From Lichenostomus cassidix (lineage: Eukaryota > Chordata > Aves > Passeriformes > Meliphagidae): 64,000 nt of DNA. Position numbers and translations under genes: made by a program. Shown in pieces: positions 41,301-56,300 of the stretch. Within the stretch, counting starts at the first letter, position 1, and each line of letters opens with the position of its first letter. Where the stretch lies: positions 108,614,443 to 108,678,442 of the forward strand of contig CM039182.1 in NCBI GenBank assembly GCA_008360975.2, in the 5' to 3' direction. The notes beneath the pieces are model-generated. The model was not told the origin of the DNA. It saw only the letters and a list, made by a program, of their open reading frames with translations, and did no database searches.

Positions 41301-44300
41301 TTCAGGCATCTTTTTATATTCAAGAGGAAATGAAGCCTGGTTTCCACAGAGGTGGGTGTTCACAAGCCCATAACAAAGGGGGCAGAAAGCAGCCAAGAGG
41401 AGCTGCAAGGCTGTTGAGGGCTTTAGCACAAACAGACTGAATGCAGTGGTAAGAGTCCTTGTTTCAAAGATACATCATAGCAAGAGGTGAAGGGACTGGG
41501 AACACAGGAATAGAAAGCTATCCAGAATCTAAACCACCACATTTACAAGTAAGGCACAGGGAACAGAAGACACAAACAATCAAGTAACACTTGTGTAAAA
41601 GCAGAAGCTGACAACACTGTAATAAAAACCAAAAACATGCACAAAGAGGGCTGACATTTCTTGAAAGTTATCTCAAATGGCAGTGCAGAAGAAAACAACA
41701 TTTCACACATAAATACAGCAATCATTGTGAGAAGCCACTATGTTTTCACCCGCTATGTTTTACTCATTCTCAGACTTCTGTCTTGCTCTTAGACACGCCG
41801 GCGTGCGCCATTAATGGCACTTGCACAGCTGAACTCCCACGCATCATCCTCAGAATGGGAGTTGTGGTTAACCTCTGCTATGTCAGATTTAAAAAAATAC
41901 TCTTCACTGTATTTCTGTTTCTCACTTCTATATTCTTACTTCCCTGTAGGTGTAAAACATGTGGCTTATTGGCAGTGTTTTTGACCACCTTGAATTAATC
42001 TCCTAAATCCAGGCTTAAAGCTGGACAGTCATACCAATTTTCTGTGTGTGAATTTTTCTTCCTTTGTGACCCTACTTTCCTGCTTTGGAAACTTTAAAAA
42101 AGGGTCTAAGGATGGAAAACACAGATAGAATTTATGTTTAAAATTAGCTTTTAGTACAATTCATGTTTTTTTTAAGGAGGATACATATAAGCATGTGCAT
42201 ATGTGTAGGTGTACAGCTTCTACATACATCTACTACATTTACTAAATCTGTCTAGTGGGTAATATAAAGACTACTGGCTTAGCAATATGCTAATGCTTGC
42301 TCAAGCTTTTCAATGCAGTGCTGAAACCATCCTTGACACAGCACTGAAGCAGAAGCTGCAGCATCCCCAACTGCTGGATAAATGGAGTAAGAGAGATGAA
42401 ATTTATCAGGGCTGCCAAGAAGTGCTCATCAAGACACATTTTTGACTAATGTAAGTGTGCACTATTCTCACAAGTACAAGGAAAAAAAAAGGAGGGGGAG
42501 GAAGAAATTAGAATTTATCAGGACAACCTGTACATCTGATCTGACACAATTTTTTGCAAAGATCACTTCTTCTATTCAGTAACCAATCAAGTTGGGATGA
42601 ATTGAAGAAGGCCTCTAACACACTATCATTCTTCAAAAAAGTCAAAGCTTTACAGTGGATGAATGTATTTACTTGAAAGACACAGCATTTCCAAAGGCAC
42701 AATGTGGGCTAGGCATCTAGTAATACTCAAGCTGACACTTAAGCCTTTGAAAATTTCTTCCAAGAACCTTTGATGTGAGCTATAATCATACTGTTTGTCT
42801 TACAAGTAGCCAACCTGGAAAATAGAAAACTGGATAAAGCACTCCAACTCATGAAGGATTGAGAAGTTCTCAGAGACTCCAAAGACATTGCAGAAAAAGA
42901 GGAACATAAGTTTTGTTATTAATTTGCTCAGGAAGGACAAAGTATCATTCAGTATAGGAAAGGCTGATACAACTGAGCACCATAGAACTGCCAAAGAAAA
43001 CATGGAAGAAAGATACACAACTTTCTCCAGCAGAAACAATGCAGGCTAGGGAGTGGAGTGACCCAGGTTTTCTGATGCTGACTATGAAGAAAACCATTCT
43101 ACCTTCCTTTTACGTGACTTCCCTTTGGATAAAATATGTCAGTATTGATGTTCAAAGGATTTTGAGAACCACCAGTATGCCTAAATGCTGACTGACATTC
43201 AAAATGCTGTTACTGAAGATGGAGGACTGCTGCACTGCCACAGAACATGTTCAGGGGAAATTTAAAAAGTCAAAATGACAGAAATAAAACGTTGTACTCA
43301 GACCAGACTACCTGGAGGAGACTGCTTCATGTAAAAATGAAAGCACAGCCAGCCTGGGAAAGGACGGAAAAGGTGGACTGCCTTTATCAGAGCACCAAGG
43401 ATGAAGAGGTTTCTGGCTGCTTGTTATGATCAGGTAGTCAGAGGAAGACAAGTAAATGACAACTCTTTGATATTGTGTAATTGATGCTAGCAGGAAAGGA
43501 GAGGGATTGGGAAGGAAATCAAAATGCCCAATTCACAGTTTGTCTTTACACATTGAGCAAACACAGAGGACTTAAATACACCTAACAAAGGGCTGGAAGG
43601 CCAAGAAAACCAGAAACAAAAGACTAAAGGATAGCTAGGAGAAGTAGTAATCTGAAAAGACATGCTGGTCATACTGACTAAACTCTGCAGTCTGGTGACT
43701 TTCTGGACATTTTCCTGTCTTTCCTATACAAATATGAGACAGTTCTCATTGGACAATGATGTTGGCTTTTACACTGCATTAAAATCCAAACCTATTGCTA
43801 TCCTGAAGCATAAATGCATTATTGCCCATATATATATATATATTTGCCATTATTGTGATGTTCACTGAATTCTTTCTGTGGTTCACCCAGACGATGCAGT
43901 GAACTAAGGAAGTTAAGGAATGTTACAATTAACATCTTATTGAAAAATGAAGTACTGACACGAAAACAGTATCTGCTGCAGCTTCACATGGATGGAATGT
44001 GCCATGTAAGACTTCAGTAATGTTTCCAACATTTTACCTTTTGTGCTTTGAAGAAAAAGGAATTTTGCATTGAAACAAGGAATCACTGTATATCTAGAAA
44101 CCTGTAAGACACCATTTCTCTTCTAGTCATTGCTTCTAATCAGACAGATAGATAAATTGCTATGGAAAAAAATACAAAAAAACCTCACCTAAAACAATGA
44201 CTGCATCATTTTTATTTATTTCTTGCATTCTCTGTTCACACAGCAAGAAATTTAATTCCAGTTGGATCATTCTCTTGTGATATTTTTTTCTTTCATTTAA

Positions 44301-47300
44301 TATATTTTTTAAATGCTTAGAAGCATTATGACAGAAAAGCATGTATTTTTTGCCCTGGTTTATACCCATCATCCTTACCATTACAACAAGACAAAAGCAT
44401 TAAAGTAAAATTAATCATGTCAAAAGATTTTAGCAAAAAACAAGGGAGACCATGCATAAAGCATCGCTTTGTCTAGTGTGAAGTCATGCTCTGATTAAAA
44501 ACATATAATGAAAGTGAAAGTAATACATCATTGCCTTAGCAGTAGGGTTTTTGGGAAAGCTATGCAATTCTGAACACAAAAAATCTTCATAGGCTCTGGA
44601 TTTCACAATTATTACAGAATAATTCTAACAAACAAAACATTGTTTTACTTCCTTAAAGTTTAATTATTCTTAAACGTTGCCATTAAAACAAACAGCCAAA
44701 GGAGCTCTAGAATTAAACTTGGACTCCTGGCAGGACCATAACTGGTAATTAAACCCCAAGCAGCAGTGGCTGGTTCTGGGCAGTGAGGCATGAGGTGGTG
44801 ACACAGACACCCCCCCCCACCACCCCACATCCACTAAGTGGTTATGAAGACTGTAAAATATAATGGAATAATGAAACTCCATTAATAGAGCAGAACTTTT
44901 GCTGTTACTGAGGACTGCCACTATTCCATTTCTGTCACTGGGCAGTGGTAGCCTGTTGCTGCTATGCGACCTATGTAGTGCCCAGTTAAAAAGTGAACTG
45001 GTGTTTGTGCACACACAGGCAAGCTTGAAAAAACCATGCAGTGAAGCTATTTGCTGCAGTTTGCCATAAAGTCTATAAAAGCTGCTACTTTACTTGGCAC
45101 AACTGTGCAATAAGTGCTTCAAATTAAACACCAACGTGCAGATTATGATCCACATAATATTATTTATAATCTCAGATTAGGATTGTGCCCATATCAAGCA
45201 AAATTAGGTGGTAAAAATGTTTGTAGAATGCCACTTACTTTCTCCTTTTTTTCCTCTTTATTCTGCCTCTATGTTGTCAACATAGAAAAAATAACTCTCT
45301 GAGAAATATCAGATAGGAAAAATACACAGTAATACTAGACTGTGAAAAATCTACCGATCCCCTGAGCCATAGCATTCTTGCCTATAGATGATGACATTAA
45401 AAAATTGGAAATGGGTGCATGCTTCCCCTCCTCTCCTGGGTCTATGAACAAGGCAAGTTGTTTTCCTGATACCTTTAGAATTACTCCCATTAGTACTGAT
45501 GCATTTGGTGCTTTGGCTACCCAGGCAGAGAGAGGTGGGCAGGATCCCCTGCCAATAGATCTGGTCTTGTCTAGGGAACAAAATGAGATTGCTCCTCTGC
45601 TGAGCTGTCATACTCCATAGCTTGTGCTGTTACACACCTGCAGCCATCCTCACAGCTCCAACTGCAGTGCCACAGCTTGCAGGGAGTCAGTTGCTCCTGA
45701 TGGTTGATCTCCTCCTGTTTCTTATGCATCACACAGGGCAGGACACAGAGCCCTAAGAAACTGAGTGGTTGCAAGAGCCACTCTCCATGCTGAGAAGGAA
45801 AAAGGCAACAGGCAAGTAGCTCCCTCTCAAATGGGTCTGCAGGCCCTGCTGAGTAACTTCTGGGACCCCTCTCAGAGGAGATTCAGGCTCCTCTCATCCA
45901 CCTCCCCCTCAATGGCCCTGCCACTGCACCCAAGATTAAGTGTTTCAAGGCTTCTTTCCCACCTTCCCTATCCCCAAATGCCACTGGCACAGAAAACAGA
46001 AAAAGAGGAATGTAGATGGGTTTGGAGGAAGGGAGGGGGAATTTCTGTGCACATTTACATTGGATCAGTAAGCCTCTATGTGCAAAATGTGGCATTTTGT
46101 TGGTGTGTGGGGGAGCCTATGGGCAGGTAGAAGGTTAAAAAAAACTTTTGTAATAGGAAGAAATCAAATACACCTAAGGCGATAATAAAATAAAACATAA
46201 AATACCAGGCTACAAGAACTGATATTCTTCCCATCACAGAACCTCATGAGCAGGACATAGCTTTTGCTCTCTCCCTATTCATTGAGGAGCAAACTCCTCA
46301 TTTGCACTAACAAGTTGAGAGTGAACTGCAATCTCAGGGCTGAAAGCACTGTCTAAACAAGTGAGCAAAACCAAAAAAATACAACAGAAAAAAAATCTGC
46401 CTTTGCTGCTGATTGTATGTCTCTGATAAGACAAATGTGGATTGAGAGAGAGGTAAAAGGGTAAATTGCAAAAAGTACAGGAATTGCAAAAAGTACAGGA
46501 TAAATAAAGATAGGAATATGCCCTTAAATTCACACACACCCTAAATGTATGTTGATACCACACCATGGCTGCACTGAACTACCACTATGGTGTAAGCTTG
46601 GACAGTTTGATGTCTTCCCTAAGACTTCTCAGTTGCAATTCTTCAAGTCCCTACGTGCTGTAGAGTTTTTCAATGTTTCATCGAAAGGACAAAACTTCTA
46701 CTTGGACTTATCTCCCATTCTCTCTTAAGTTAGAAAAAATGGGGATACATGAAACTCTTACATCAACTGGTTTTTTTACATTGTTGTTGCTACCATTTTG
46801 TGAGTAGTAAAACATTTTCTAAGAAATAATGCTTGTTAACATTTAGTCTTTTTCAGTGTGAAAAGACAGGCAATCTCCTCGGTGTTCTTCAAACTTTAGC
46901 CCAGGCCAAGAGGATTTGCAAGAACAGGATTACTCATGTCAAGAGAGGTCTGTGTACTTGGCAGCCATTGTCTCAGCCGACACTGGGACAGATCCTGGGA
47001 CCTCTAGGACTTCCAGTGCTGAGCACCAAGTGCTTGAACCCAAGCTAGCCAGGCCTGGAACAGATGCCTTGTCTTTTAACCACAGCATAGAGCGTTACGT
47101 GCGTTAGCCATAATGGAAGGAGAACTTTTCTGCCCTATTTCTTAGAGGTAACAGAGAAAAGACTAAATTCTCCACATAAAATTATTCTGAAACATCTCTC
47201 AACACCACCATAGACAATGGTGTTACTCCAAAAGCAGTGATGAACATGTAACCAGAGCATTTAGGTATCCTGCCTCTGGGTAGCTTCTCAGAGTCTTGGA

Positions 47301-50300
47301 GACAGCAACACAATGTAAATAACCAAGAGCTGACTAAATTCCATTCTTACAAAATCTGACAATCTACAGCTAGTTAAGATTCAGAAAAGAAAGCTTTTTA
47401 CTTTAATTCAGTTGAGAGTTCAGATCTTGAAGCAAGGGATCCATTCCTCCTGCCTCTCCTTTTGAGCCACTGGATTAGACACAGCAATGAAAAAAACACA
47501 CCTGGACAATTTTGCCTTAGGCAGTGTCATTGATTTTTCACTGACTTACCATATTCAGAATTTTCTTAATTCTGAGAAATGGGTATCGTAACTCATTATT
47601 CTGAAAAATGTGAAGCATAATATGTTCTGTAGCACAGATGCTGTAGACTTTTATAAGGTACTGTTCATATAACCTTTTGTAATGGTCATTCTCACACAAC
47701 ACCCTCAACTATTAGTCCAGGTCATGTATACCCAAATAGTCTTTATGTTGCACCACTTTGTGAATGGCTCCTAAATCTTCCATGGGGAAAAAAATTGCAA
47801 GGGCGTTATTTTCAAGTCCTGCATCATAGCAATCTTTAAATTTTTTTTATCCTAACCTGTGTATGTAATATTAATGTGGATGTACACCATTACAGGCTTT
47901 GGATAAGGAAGAAGAACAGAATTCTGTAAAATGTATTTCACTGGGAGGGGAGGGGGGAGGAAAAAAAAGCAGGTCTAATAGGAAATCCAGGTTTTACCAG
48001 TTGTCCAGTTTTAGAAGTATGGCTTTGATTTATGGATCAAAATTGCTCATTTATTATTTTATCTATACTGCTTTGGGCAATTTTGACAGTTAAAATTTAG
48101 TTTTATTGACCAATGCAGCCAGTTTAGCCACAAGGGGACTAATGCACACACAGCCTGCTGCACTCAAGAAGCTATGATTTGATTCCATGACCAAGTCAGA
48201 CTGGGAATCGCAACCAACATAACAATAAGTTCCAAATCTCGATGCTCGAGGCAAAATACTTACTCTAAAACACAATCCACTATTAAAAGAAGGTGGTAAA
48301 GAATTTTGTGATAGCAGCCTCCATGCACTGTTTATTGTAGCTGATATATTCCACCAATGCTTCTGTCAGCAATGGACGCAGGGTAGTACAGAGGAAACCT
48401 TTCTTTAATGATTGTGGACAACAGATAAAGCTGGAAGAAGGAAATGAAAATGCAAAAGAGAATCAAAGGTGTGCTCTAGTACTATGGCTTACCAGGGATC
48501 TGACTCTGAGAAAAATGTCTTGAACACTGCCTTTTTTTTCCTAAACCAGATTTTATTCATATATACATAAATATGCATGGGTTCATGTTGCAGCTTGAAA
48601 GACTTACAAGTTTACTTAAAAAAAAACTTAGTGGAATGATTTTAAGCCAATGTTAATTTAGGCCTATCCTATTATAAAATTAGCATCTTCTGCAATCTCA
48701 ATTTATTGCTCCATTGTGAAGCCCCTTGTGATACATAAACAAATCTCTGAAGAGAAACAAATCAATAAAGTGTCTAATTTGATTAACCATGTTTTTAAAT
48801 TCATCAAGACAACTGTACAAAAATAAACCACTTACTTGTCAGTATTTTCCACGTCTTCTTTTCATCATCATAATACTGAACCAAATTGCTGGGTAGCCGG
48901 TCAGGTCCGGGAGGCAATCCTCCAACCAATAACAGCATTTTCTTATTGGAACGAATTCTTCACCCAAAACAAGAGGAAAGATGAACAACCACATTACTGA
49001 GGAGTATTTTTAGTGGCAACAAAATCATAACCATCAAAAGAATGTTCACTGCTTGCAGTTTTCTATTTCATTTTTTTGTGTTTCTTTTCCCAATCATGTC
49101 TCAACAATTTCTTGAACCAAGCAGAAAAATGATCAGAAAAGCTGCGTATCTCTCTACTCATGGAATAATAAGCTTCCTTTATGCAATTTGTTAGAGGTTC
49201 ATTCTAGAACGACCTTTTTCTTATATTATCCCTTTAAATCATCACTCTTTACAGCTGAATACACATGAAATGCTCTGGAGTTGTACTAAGGTTAAGCATT
49301 AAAGTTGCATGTCAAAAATCGTATTAGTCAAAATCATTATTATAAGCCATTCTACACTCAAAGAACCTTGAAAAAATTAAGGTTATGCAGAGAGTTTGTG
49401 AGCCAACTCTTTAATCACACACTGAACTTCAGATATATAGTTTAGTACAATTAGCAGCACTGGGCTAATGGTTATGGGTTAAATGCTACTTACAAGCACT
49501 TTTGTTTGTTTAATTTAGTCCAGACTCTTGCTTTCATTCTCCCCCCCGGCTCCCCCCCTTCTCTCTGCTCTCCCCCTGTGCACCACTGGCTATAGCAACA
49601 CCAATTGGTAAAAATGAGACTGTGATGTTGTTGTGAGCCTCCCCAGAGTGGAGCCCTGCCAATGCTTGCCACTGATCCAGCGGCATGAACCTGCTCAACT
49701 GTGCAAAGTCACTCTAATTCCCTCCCTCTGTTTTTCTACCTTCTCCCCCAGGGGGCAACCACTGAAAGGAGTGACTACCCACCCATCAAGAGCTGGCAAT
49801 TCGCTGCTATTAACCGTGACCGTGATTCCCAATCTGCCTGGCAGTTCTTAAGAACAGGACTGCAATGTCTCATCTGCAGTAAAAGTGGTTATCTGCACCC
49901 TGGCCTCCAATGCTCCACCTGATGAACGTACGATTTCTCTGCAGCATTAAGGGATTTAGCACAATTGTAAGTGAAAACTGGAGGGGAGGCCCAGACCCCC
50001 AGATGAGCCCCGATGCTTTAATAGTCACTTCGCATATAATTGAACTTTCACCAGTTATACTTAGCTTGGGTGAGATAACACTGAAATAAAGGTCTAGGCT
50101 CAAAATGTTCCTGTTAAGTAGGAAGGTGATATAGCCTGGTAAACATCCATCCACATGAATGACTGTTCAGAGGGACCATGCATTTGATGGAAAGCACCCT
50201 TGTCAAGCACCATTTTTCCAGGCACGACAACACCCATGTAGCACTGTGTGTGTCAGCCTGCAGCAAACAGCCCTGGCCACGAAAGGCACAGAACAGCATA

Positions 50301-53300
50301 AACCAAAGTCTGCCACCAGAGCTGCACATGGTGGGGTCAGAGCACCCCCCAGGAGCTCCAACCTCAGCAGTGCACTTGGGGAGTGGGTGCTTTATGACTG
50401 AGGCACAGCCATGGCTTCACTCCAGCTGCCAGAATGTGTGTTGGTGACCCACCGATTTACATTTGTACCAGGACTGCATCCTCTCCTGAGAAAAATGGGC
50501 AAAATGAACAAGGCTGTGCTGGAGACATGCACCAACCACAAGGAACATCCTTCAGGAAGGGAACACACAGCTGAAGGCTAATCCATACAATGCTCCAGAA
50601 TGAAATTTGTCAAATGTCTGTCCAAAACGCAGCTACAGACTACATCTATGACAAGGATGGCCAGGAAACTACCTGGCATTTGGCCTTGAGTGTTTTAAAC
50701 AGATTCAGGGCTCAGGGAAGGTCATGAATTGACAGTGGATGAAACAAAACCCTCAGTGCAGGAGCAGGAGTTAAGCCATGGGGGCAGTGACACTGACCCA
50801 TGCTGTCCTACCCCTTGATTCTCTCCCGACTTGGGGAGAGCCCCTGCAGTCCCTCAGTCTTTCTGACAAGCCAGCCTTTGCTGCCTGCACTGTACCTGCT
50901 CTGTGCTGTCAGATGATGACTGCTACCTGCCCAGCAGACTGTGGCTGTGTAGGATATCAGGAACTGTCTTATGATCACTGTCGGCACAGATTCCATAGTG
51001 AGACCCAACTCTGGGGAAACCTTACTAAAGCATTGCCAGTATCTTTTAACATTCAGTCTCCCCAGTGAAGTTTTTAATGAGAGAACACTGGATAAAAACT
51101 ATGCAACATGGGAGTATGATAAACTGTTTTTGGTATGAGTTAGGGATGACTGCACATGTAACAAGTGGCAGAGCAAACCAGAGCCATAAGTCAGTTATGC
51201 ATGGCCATCCCTAACGATAGAGAATAAATTGTTTATTCCAACCCTTCTGTGTTGTATGTTATATCACAATCAACTCCCTGCCTATTGTAAAATTCAGAAT
51301 GCCCTTGCAAGGTTTACTTGATAAAGGAGTTTATTTTGATTTTCATCTTTCATCTGTAAAACTCCCTTCTAACTCCAAAGCACTGTGAAAATCCAATGAA
51401 TGGCCAAGGCTCAATAGTTAAGGTGAAGAATGAAATGTCAGATGTAACTCTGAGTTTCCAGACTTTGGCAGTTGCAACTATCCTTAACATTACTTTTTCA
51501 GCTAAACAGTCTGAGAAGCTACTGTTTTTTCAGAAGGAGAAGTGCTGCTGTATTGGTATGCTTAAAAAATATTAATTTGTAAAATATGTTTAAAATGGGA
51601 AGTAGCAAGAACAGAGACTTTTAGTAAAAGTTTAGTAAGAACTTAATAGTCAGCAAAGTCTCTACCAAAAGCACAGAGTAATCTCACATGGCAAAGAAGG
51701 GATGGGTACTTATACTCAAAATATCTAATTCATTGACATTGAGAGCTCTTCCAACGAAGCAAGGAAAGACAGTACAGTGGCTAAAAATATGCAGGTTTGA
51801 AACTGGTATGTTTCCTTGGAGCCAATTCTGGTTCTTAAGTTTTGATATGAGATAGTGCAATCTAGGTTTTGAAAAAATATTTTCTTTATTATGACATATT
51901 TATGTTTCATATTGCACTAAGCAGTACTGCTAGAATCTTACAATACTTTCTAAAATATGAAAAACATGTAAATGACCACTGCTTATATGCAGAAGACTTT
52001 TCCAAACATTAATAAAAATGTAATTCAGTGAAATACCATGATGAAGACAGGATTTAAAAATGTCTGTAATACATTGAGCAAGATACAGCTTCCCCCTTTC
52101 TTGTATTATTACATGTTAGCTATTTGGGTAACTTGAGATCACAATGTGAAATGTTCTTAATTATATCTGGCACACTTTTTTTTTTCACAGTCCTTATTTC
52201 ACAGTGTAATATAGTATTCAGTTACATGCTGTGGTTCACAGTGTCCCTAGCAAGGATTTTATGGTCATCTTGTGTTCTATTAAGAGTAGTGGGTCTTGAT
52301 GAGGGAAGGCTAAACCGTAGACAGGCAGGCTGATGTCATGGTAAAAAAGTTGAGAAATTTATCCACGTGTGATCTGGCAAGCATTACTTAGACCCCCAAA
52401 CTCTGGTTCTCACTGATGAATGTGCACGTGTTGTTATTATTCTGCACACACTTTGCAGTTTCTGTTCTGCTAAGATTTTAAAACACTTAATTCACCTTAA
52501 TTAAGTTCCTGGGTACCTCATGTGGTGTGAAATTTATTTTGTCTACTTACAAGACTGGAAACAAAAGTATATTTCAAAGTCAACATTTTCAAACTTGTGT
52601 AGTTTCCCCTCAGGCACACAAATCCAGGAATTTGAGAACTCAAAGAAGTGGCCTCATTTTCAGAGATACCCATCAACATTTAACTAAATCCTACTCACTT
52701 CAAAGGTAGCAGCAGATGCCCATCAGCTCTAAAACTCAGATTGCTAGTCCATGGTCTAAACTAATAATGAATATTCACGAGAGTCTGAGCCCAAGAGAGT
52801 TTATAAACTCCCAAGAAATCAGTAGAAAAGGCTGCAAGAGACCTCAATAGTCCTGGCAACCACTCCTACTCTTTTGCAACCTTGATAGCCTCATGTTAAT
52901 AGAAAACGCATGAATGGGAAATACTCTTCTTGTACATTGTTTTTCTTTATTAACATATCCATCAATCTTGTACTGGTGGGTTTTCCTTATCTGGGCAATT
53001 AGTAGAAGTTCATTCTACAAAAGCTAGCAAGAAAACATGCCTCAACAACAGGTTTGCTCCAGACTCTTCCAGTTTTTAAATAATGCACTAAGGCTCTGCT
53101 CTCTGCATTAGGGAATGCAAAGAAAATGAAAGAATACAACCATGAAGTGCCAATTCTGTGGTTGTGTTACACATCAGAAATAAAAATGATCTTAAGACAT
53201 ACATGTGGTCATCAATGAAAAAAAAAAAAAGAAGAAAAAAAAAGAGTTCTCAACTATACTTTTCTCTCAACTCAGGGCTATAATAAACCCAGAAGCCTGG

Positions 53301-56300
53301 ATCATTAATTATCTTTTCATATAGGCTATCACCATGGCTTTGAGTATGGAGAGAGCCAGGTAGCTCTTCAGAGCAGGGACTTAACATGTATGATGGCATC
53401 CTTGCTCCTGCTTCAGTGCTGCCCTCAAACACAGCAGAGCCAAACTGAATTTCAGGTACTTGCCCACTGAACTCAGGCACAAACAAAACTAGCCGTAAGA
53501 CCAGCACAGAGCCAGCAAGAGCAGGAGAACGTGTGGTGAGTTTTACTTACATCCTCCTATCTGATTACATCAAAGGATTTGAGAAACTGAAGTGACAGTG
53601 ATACTGCCAAAACAAGTAGCAAGAATCTCAGAAAACAGGGCTGCATTAACCTGCAGCAGACACAAATTATTTCACAGAGGTTTAGACACAAACCTCAAGG
53701 TAATATACAAATAGATACATTCTATCCCAATCAGCATTTCAGTTGCAGACCTTTCGTTTGCTAGCACCAAAAACATAATTTCATCTTCAGAAATCAGGAT
53801 GGTCCTTAGCAACCCTTTTCTTCTCAAAAGGCATCTGGAGGAGTGCTGTAGTAGACAATCTAGTTGCAGTCTGCAAATCTGAACAAATGTTGCAGGCATC
53901 CATCTGCCCATGACTGAAAAAAATGTTTTGCCATCAAGAACATGGGATATGATCTTCAACAATTACCTCCCCAGCTCCTGGATGGGCATTTCAGTGCAAC
54001 AAAAGTGTCATATGAAAACTACTTATTTCAATGGATTTTGGCTTCCATAGTTGACTGCAAAGATAGCCATGATTAGTAACACATGTTTAATAGAGAGGAA
54101 ATGTAATTATCCGGGAGTTTAACTATGAACTCAATGAAAGCCATAAGGTACAATGCAAAATTTATTTTGGACAAAGGAATTTTGAGGTTTTGTTATCGCA
54201 TGAAATGAATTAACAGTCATCACCTATAGGTAAAGAGGCATCCAGAATCTCTTCTTCACCCTATAGCACTGCCAGGGGAAGGACCTGAGGTCTCATAATC
54301 AACAGACCAAGTCCTGCAGAATGTCTTTCTCCTTATGGGTAAAGTACAGACATAAAGAATATCTTGATTTTGTCAAAACCTAAAGTATGATAAAGTCTTG
54401 CAAATTATGACCAATAAATTATTTAGTTCTTCAGTTCAAAGAGTGTTCAAAAATTTGCTGAATGTATGAAAGTTGCTTTATGAAAGGATTTTTCTGCCTC
54501 TTCTAATTTGCACCTACTGCCCCAGGCACACTTGAAAGAATGCAAAAGAACTTTCTAGAAATACTAAAAATCTGGAAACCAGTCTTATAATGAAGATTTT
54601 GGTTTTCATTTTTTCATTCTCAATGTAGGCATGCTTAGCAGAAGGCCCCAAGTAAAAGCTTTCATTGCAGCAGAGCTCACAGTAACATTCACTGAAAATG
54701 ATGCTCATTTAATACATGTTGCTGACCACTGACAGAATGAAGATTAGGAACATAAATACTAAGATGAGAATGATTTGCTGCAGACATTGATTGTTGGTTT
54801 TGTCCTCTGAATCTGCCCGATTTTTTTTTAAATTTTGTCCAATACTTAAAAAAAAAAACATAGAAAAAATTAGTTAATGTTTGCTTTAACAATAATCATT
54901 CCTTTCCCTTCTAAAAGCATAAGTGCAAGGGTGAGTGAATCTTTTGTCTGATGGGACACATTTAACTGTTACAAAGTTACCTTACAAGTTAAAGTTTCCT
55001 TTATTTCTTAAGTCATCAGGCAATTTTCCATCCCCTGCATTAACATAACTTAGAATCTCTTTGAAAATGTGAAAACCCAATAGTTTTTTTATGAATCCAA
55101 TACCACTACTGTTAGTCCTTAAGTAAATCTTTAAGAGTTAACTTCCAGCTTTTGGCTGGAAGATTTTTTAAAGTCGTTGTCCCTTCCTTTCAGGATAAAA
55201 GCCTCTGATGCAATAGGTGGCTTAGGGGTGGGCAGCTATCCTGGAAGAGTGACATCAGTGCTCCTTTGGGAAGAACAGAGAGGACTCTCCTTCTCATCTT
55301 TACCTCCTTGTATTACCAGATCTGAATGCTCAAGGTATTCTTACCAACCACACACTGAGTATCTGGAGCATTGTAAGGAATGTAAACTCAAAAGAATGTT
55401 ACTAGCAAAGCAAATTGGTAAATGAGACACAAAACCTCCTGTGGCATGAATCTTATGGGCAAAACAATACAAGCAACTGATTTTTGCCACTGATGGAAGT
55501 TCTAAAAAAAACTTTAAGTAATTCCATTTATCATGAATACTTAAAAAAATAAAATAAAATAAAGAAAATGCCAAAGCTAAGTGGTTTTGCAAATTGCTTC
55601 CCCTTCCTCACCTCACTTTGTTTGGCCTTTTTTTGGGTTTGGTTCATTGGCTGGTTCCATAGTTTGGTTTTTTTTTGTTTTGATTTTTCTGACAGAGGTT
55701 GTAAAATGGAAACGCTTTATAGAATGCTTCAAAGTGGTCAAATCCTCTTTTTTTTTCTTTCCCTAGGAAATTTCAACCAACTCCCGTTTTTTTTGATTTC
55801 CAGGCTGTGGAAAGTCAAGAAAGTCCTTTTTTGTTTGACTCAATATCTGACATCCATGTCAACAGAAGGTCTGCATCAGAGGCTGTGCTCTCTCCAGCTG
55901 AGGCTCCTTTTCCTTTGGAAGCCAAAGGAAAAGAAACACCTTGCTGCTGGCTCACACAAGGTGTGACTCTTTACCTTTTCCAATGGTTTGGTTGTTTTTT
56001 TTCCTGAAATAAGGCATCATTGGGGAATGCAGGAAGAACCAACTGTGGCACCAACTTCTATTTACTTCCAGCTTCACTGCAAACCGTCTGCTTCCATTGA
56101 ACTTGGCAGCTGACAATATTTGCTCAGTTTATTGTCTGCTTTCCAAGAATACAGCAAGTGTTGACTACTAAGTACTAGGCATGACGGTCTTTGAAGAAAA
56201 TTTCAGGGAGGCAGCAAATATGAAAAATGATGCCAGGAAGTATCTACTAATAGTTTTCAACTTTCCATATTCTTCAATTTCTTTAAGTGGTCCTTTGACA

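Larger units (their letters stand above)
22912..48835 (-). other. KLHL14: KLHL14 intron 2 (25.9 kb)
   Basis: Phase 1 intron with a near-ideal donor (GTAAGT) and a good acceptor. It is AT-rich overall and contains an A16 run (23978), a possible repeat relic around 25010-25080 (AGGATTGGGCCC), a 13-bp hairpin at 30223, a CpG-rich island at about 32.58-33.19 kb, a CR1/L3-like relic at about 39.0 kb, a TA microsatellite at 43828 and an 18-bp tandem duplication at 46465. I found no protein-coding gene on either strand: the ORFs are short and unrecognised. Confidence 0.9.

Noticed and set aside
55142..55169. Perfect 8-bp hairpin CTTCCAGC-TTTTG-GCTGGAAG followed by a T-run, like a bacterial terminator
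   Set aside because: This is vertebrate intronic DNA, where such terminators do not operate. An 8-bp stem is expected by chance in 64 kb.
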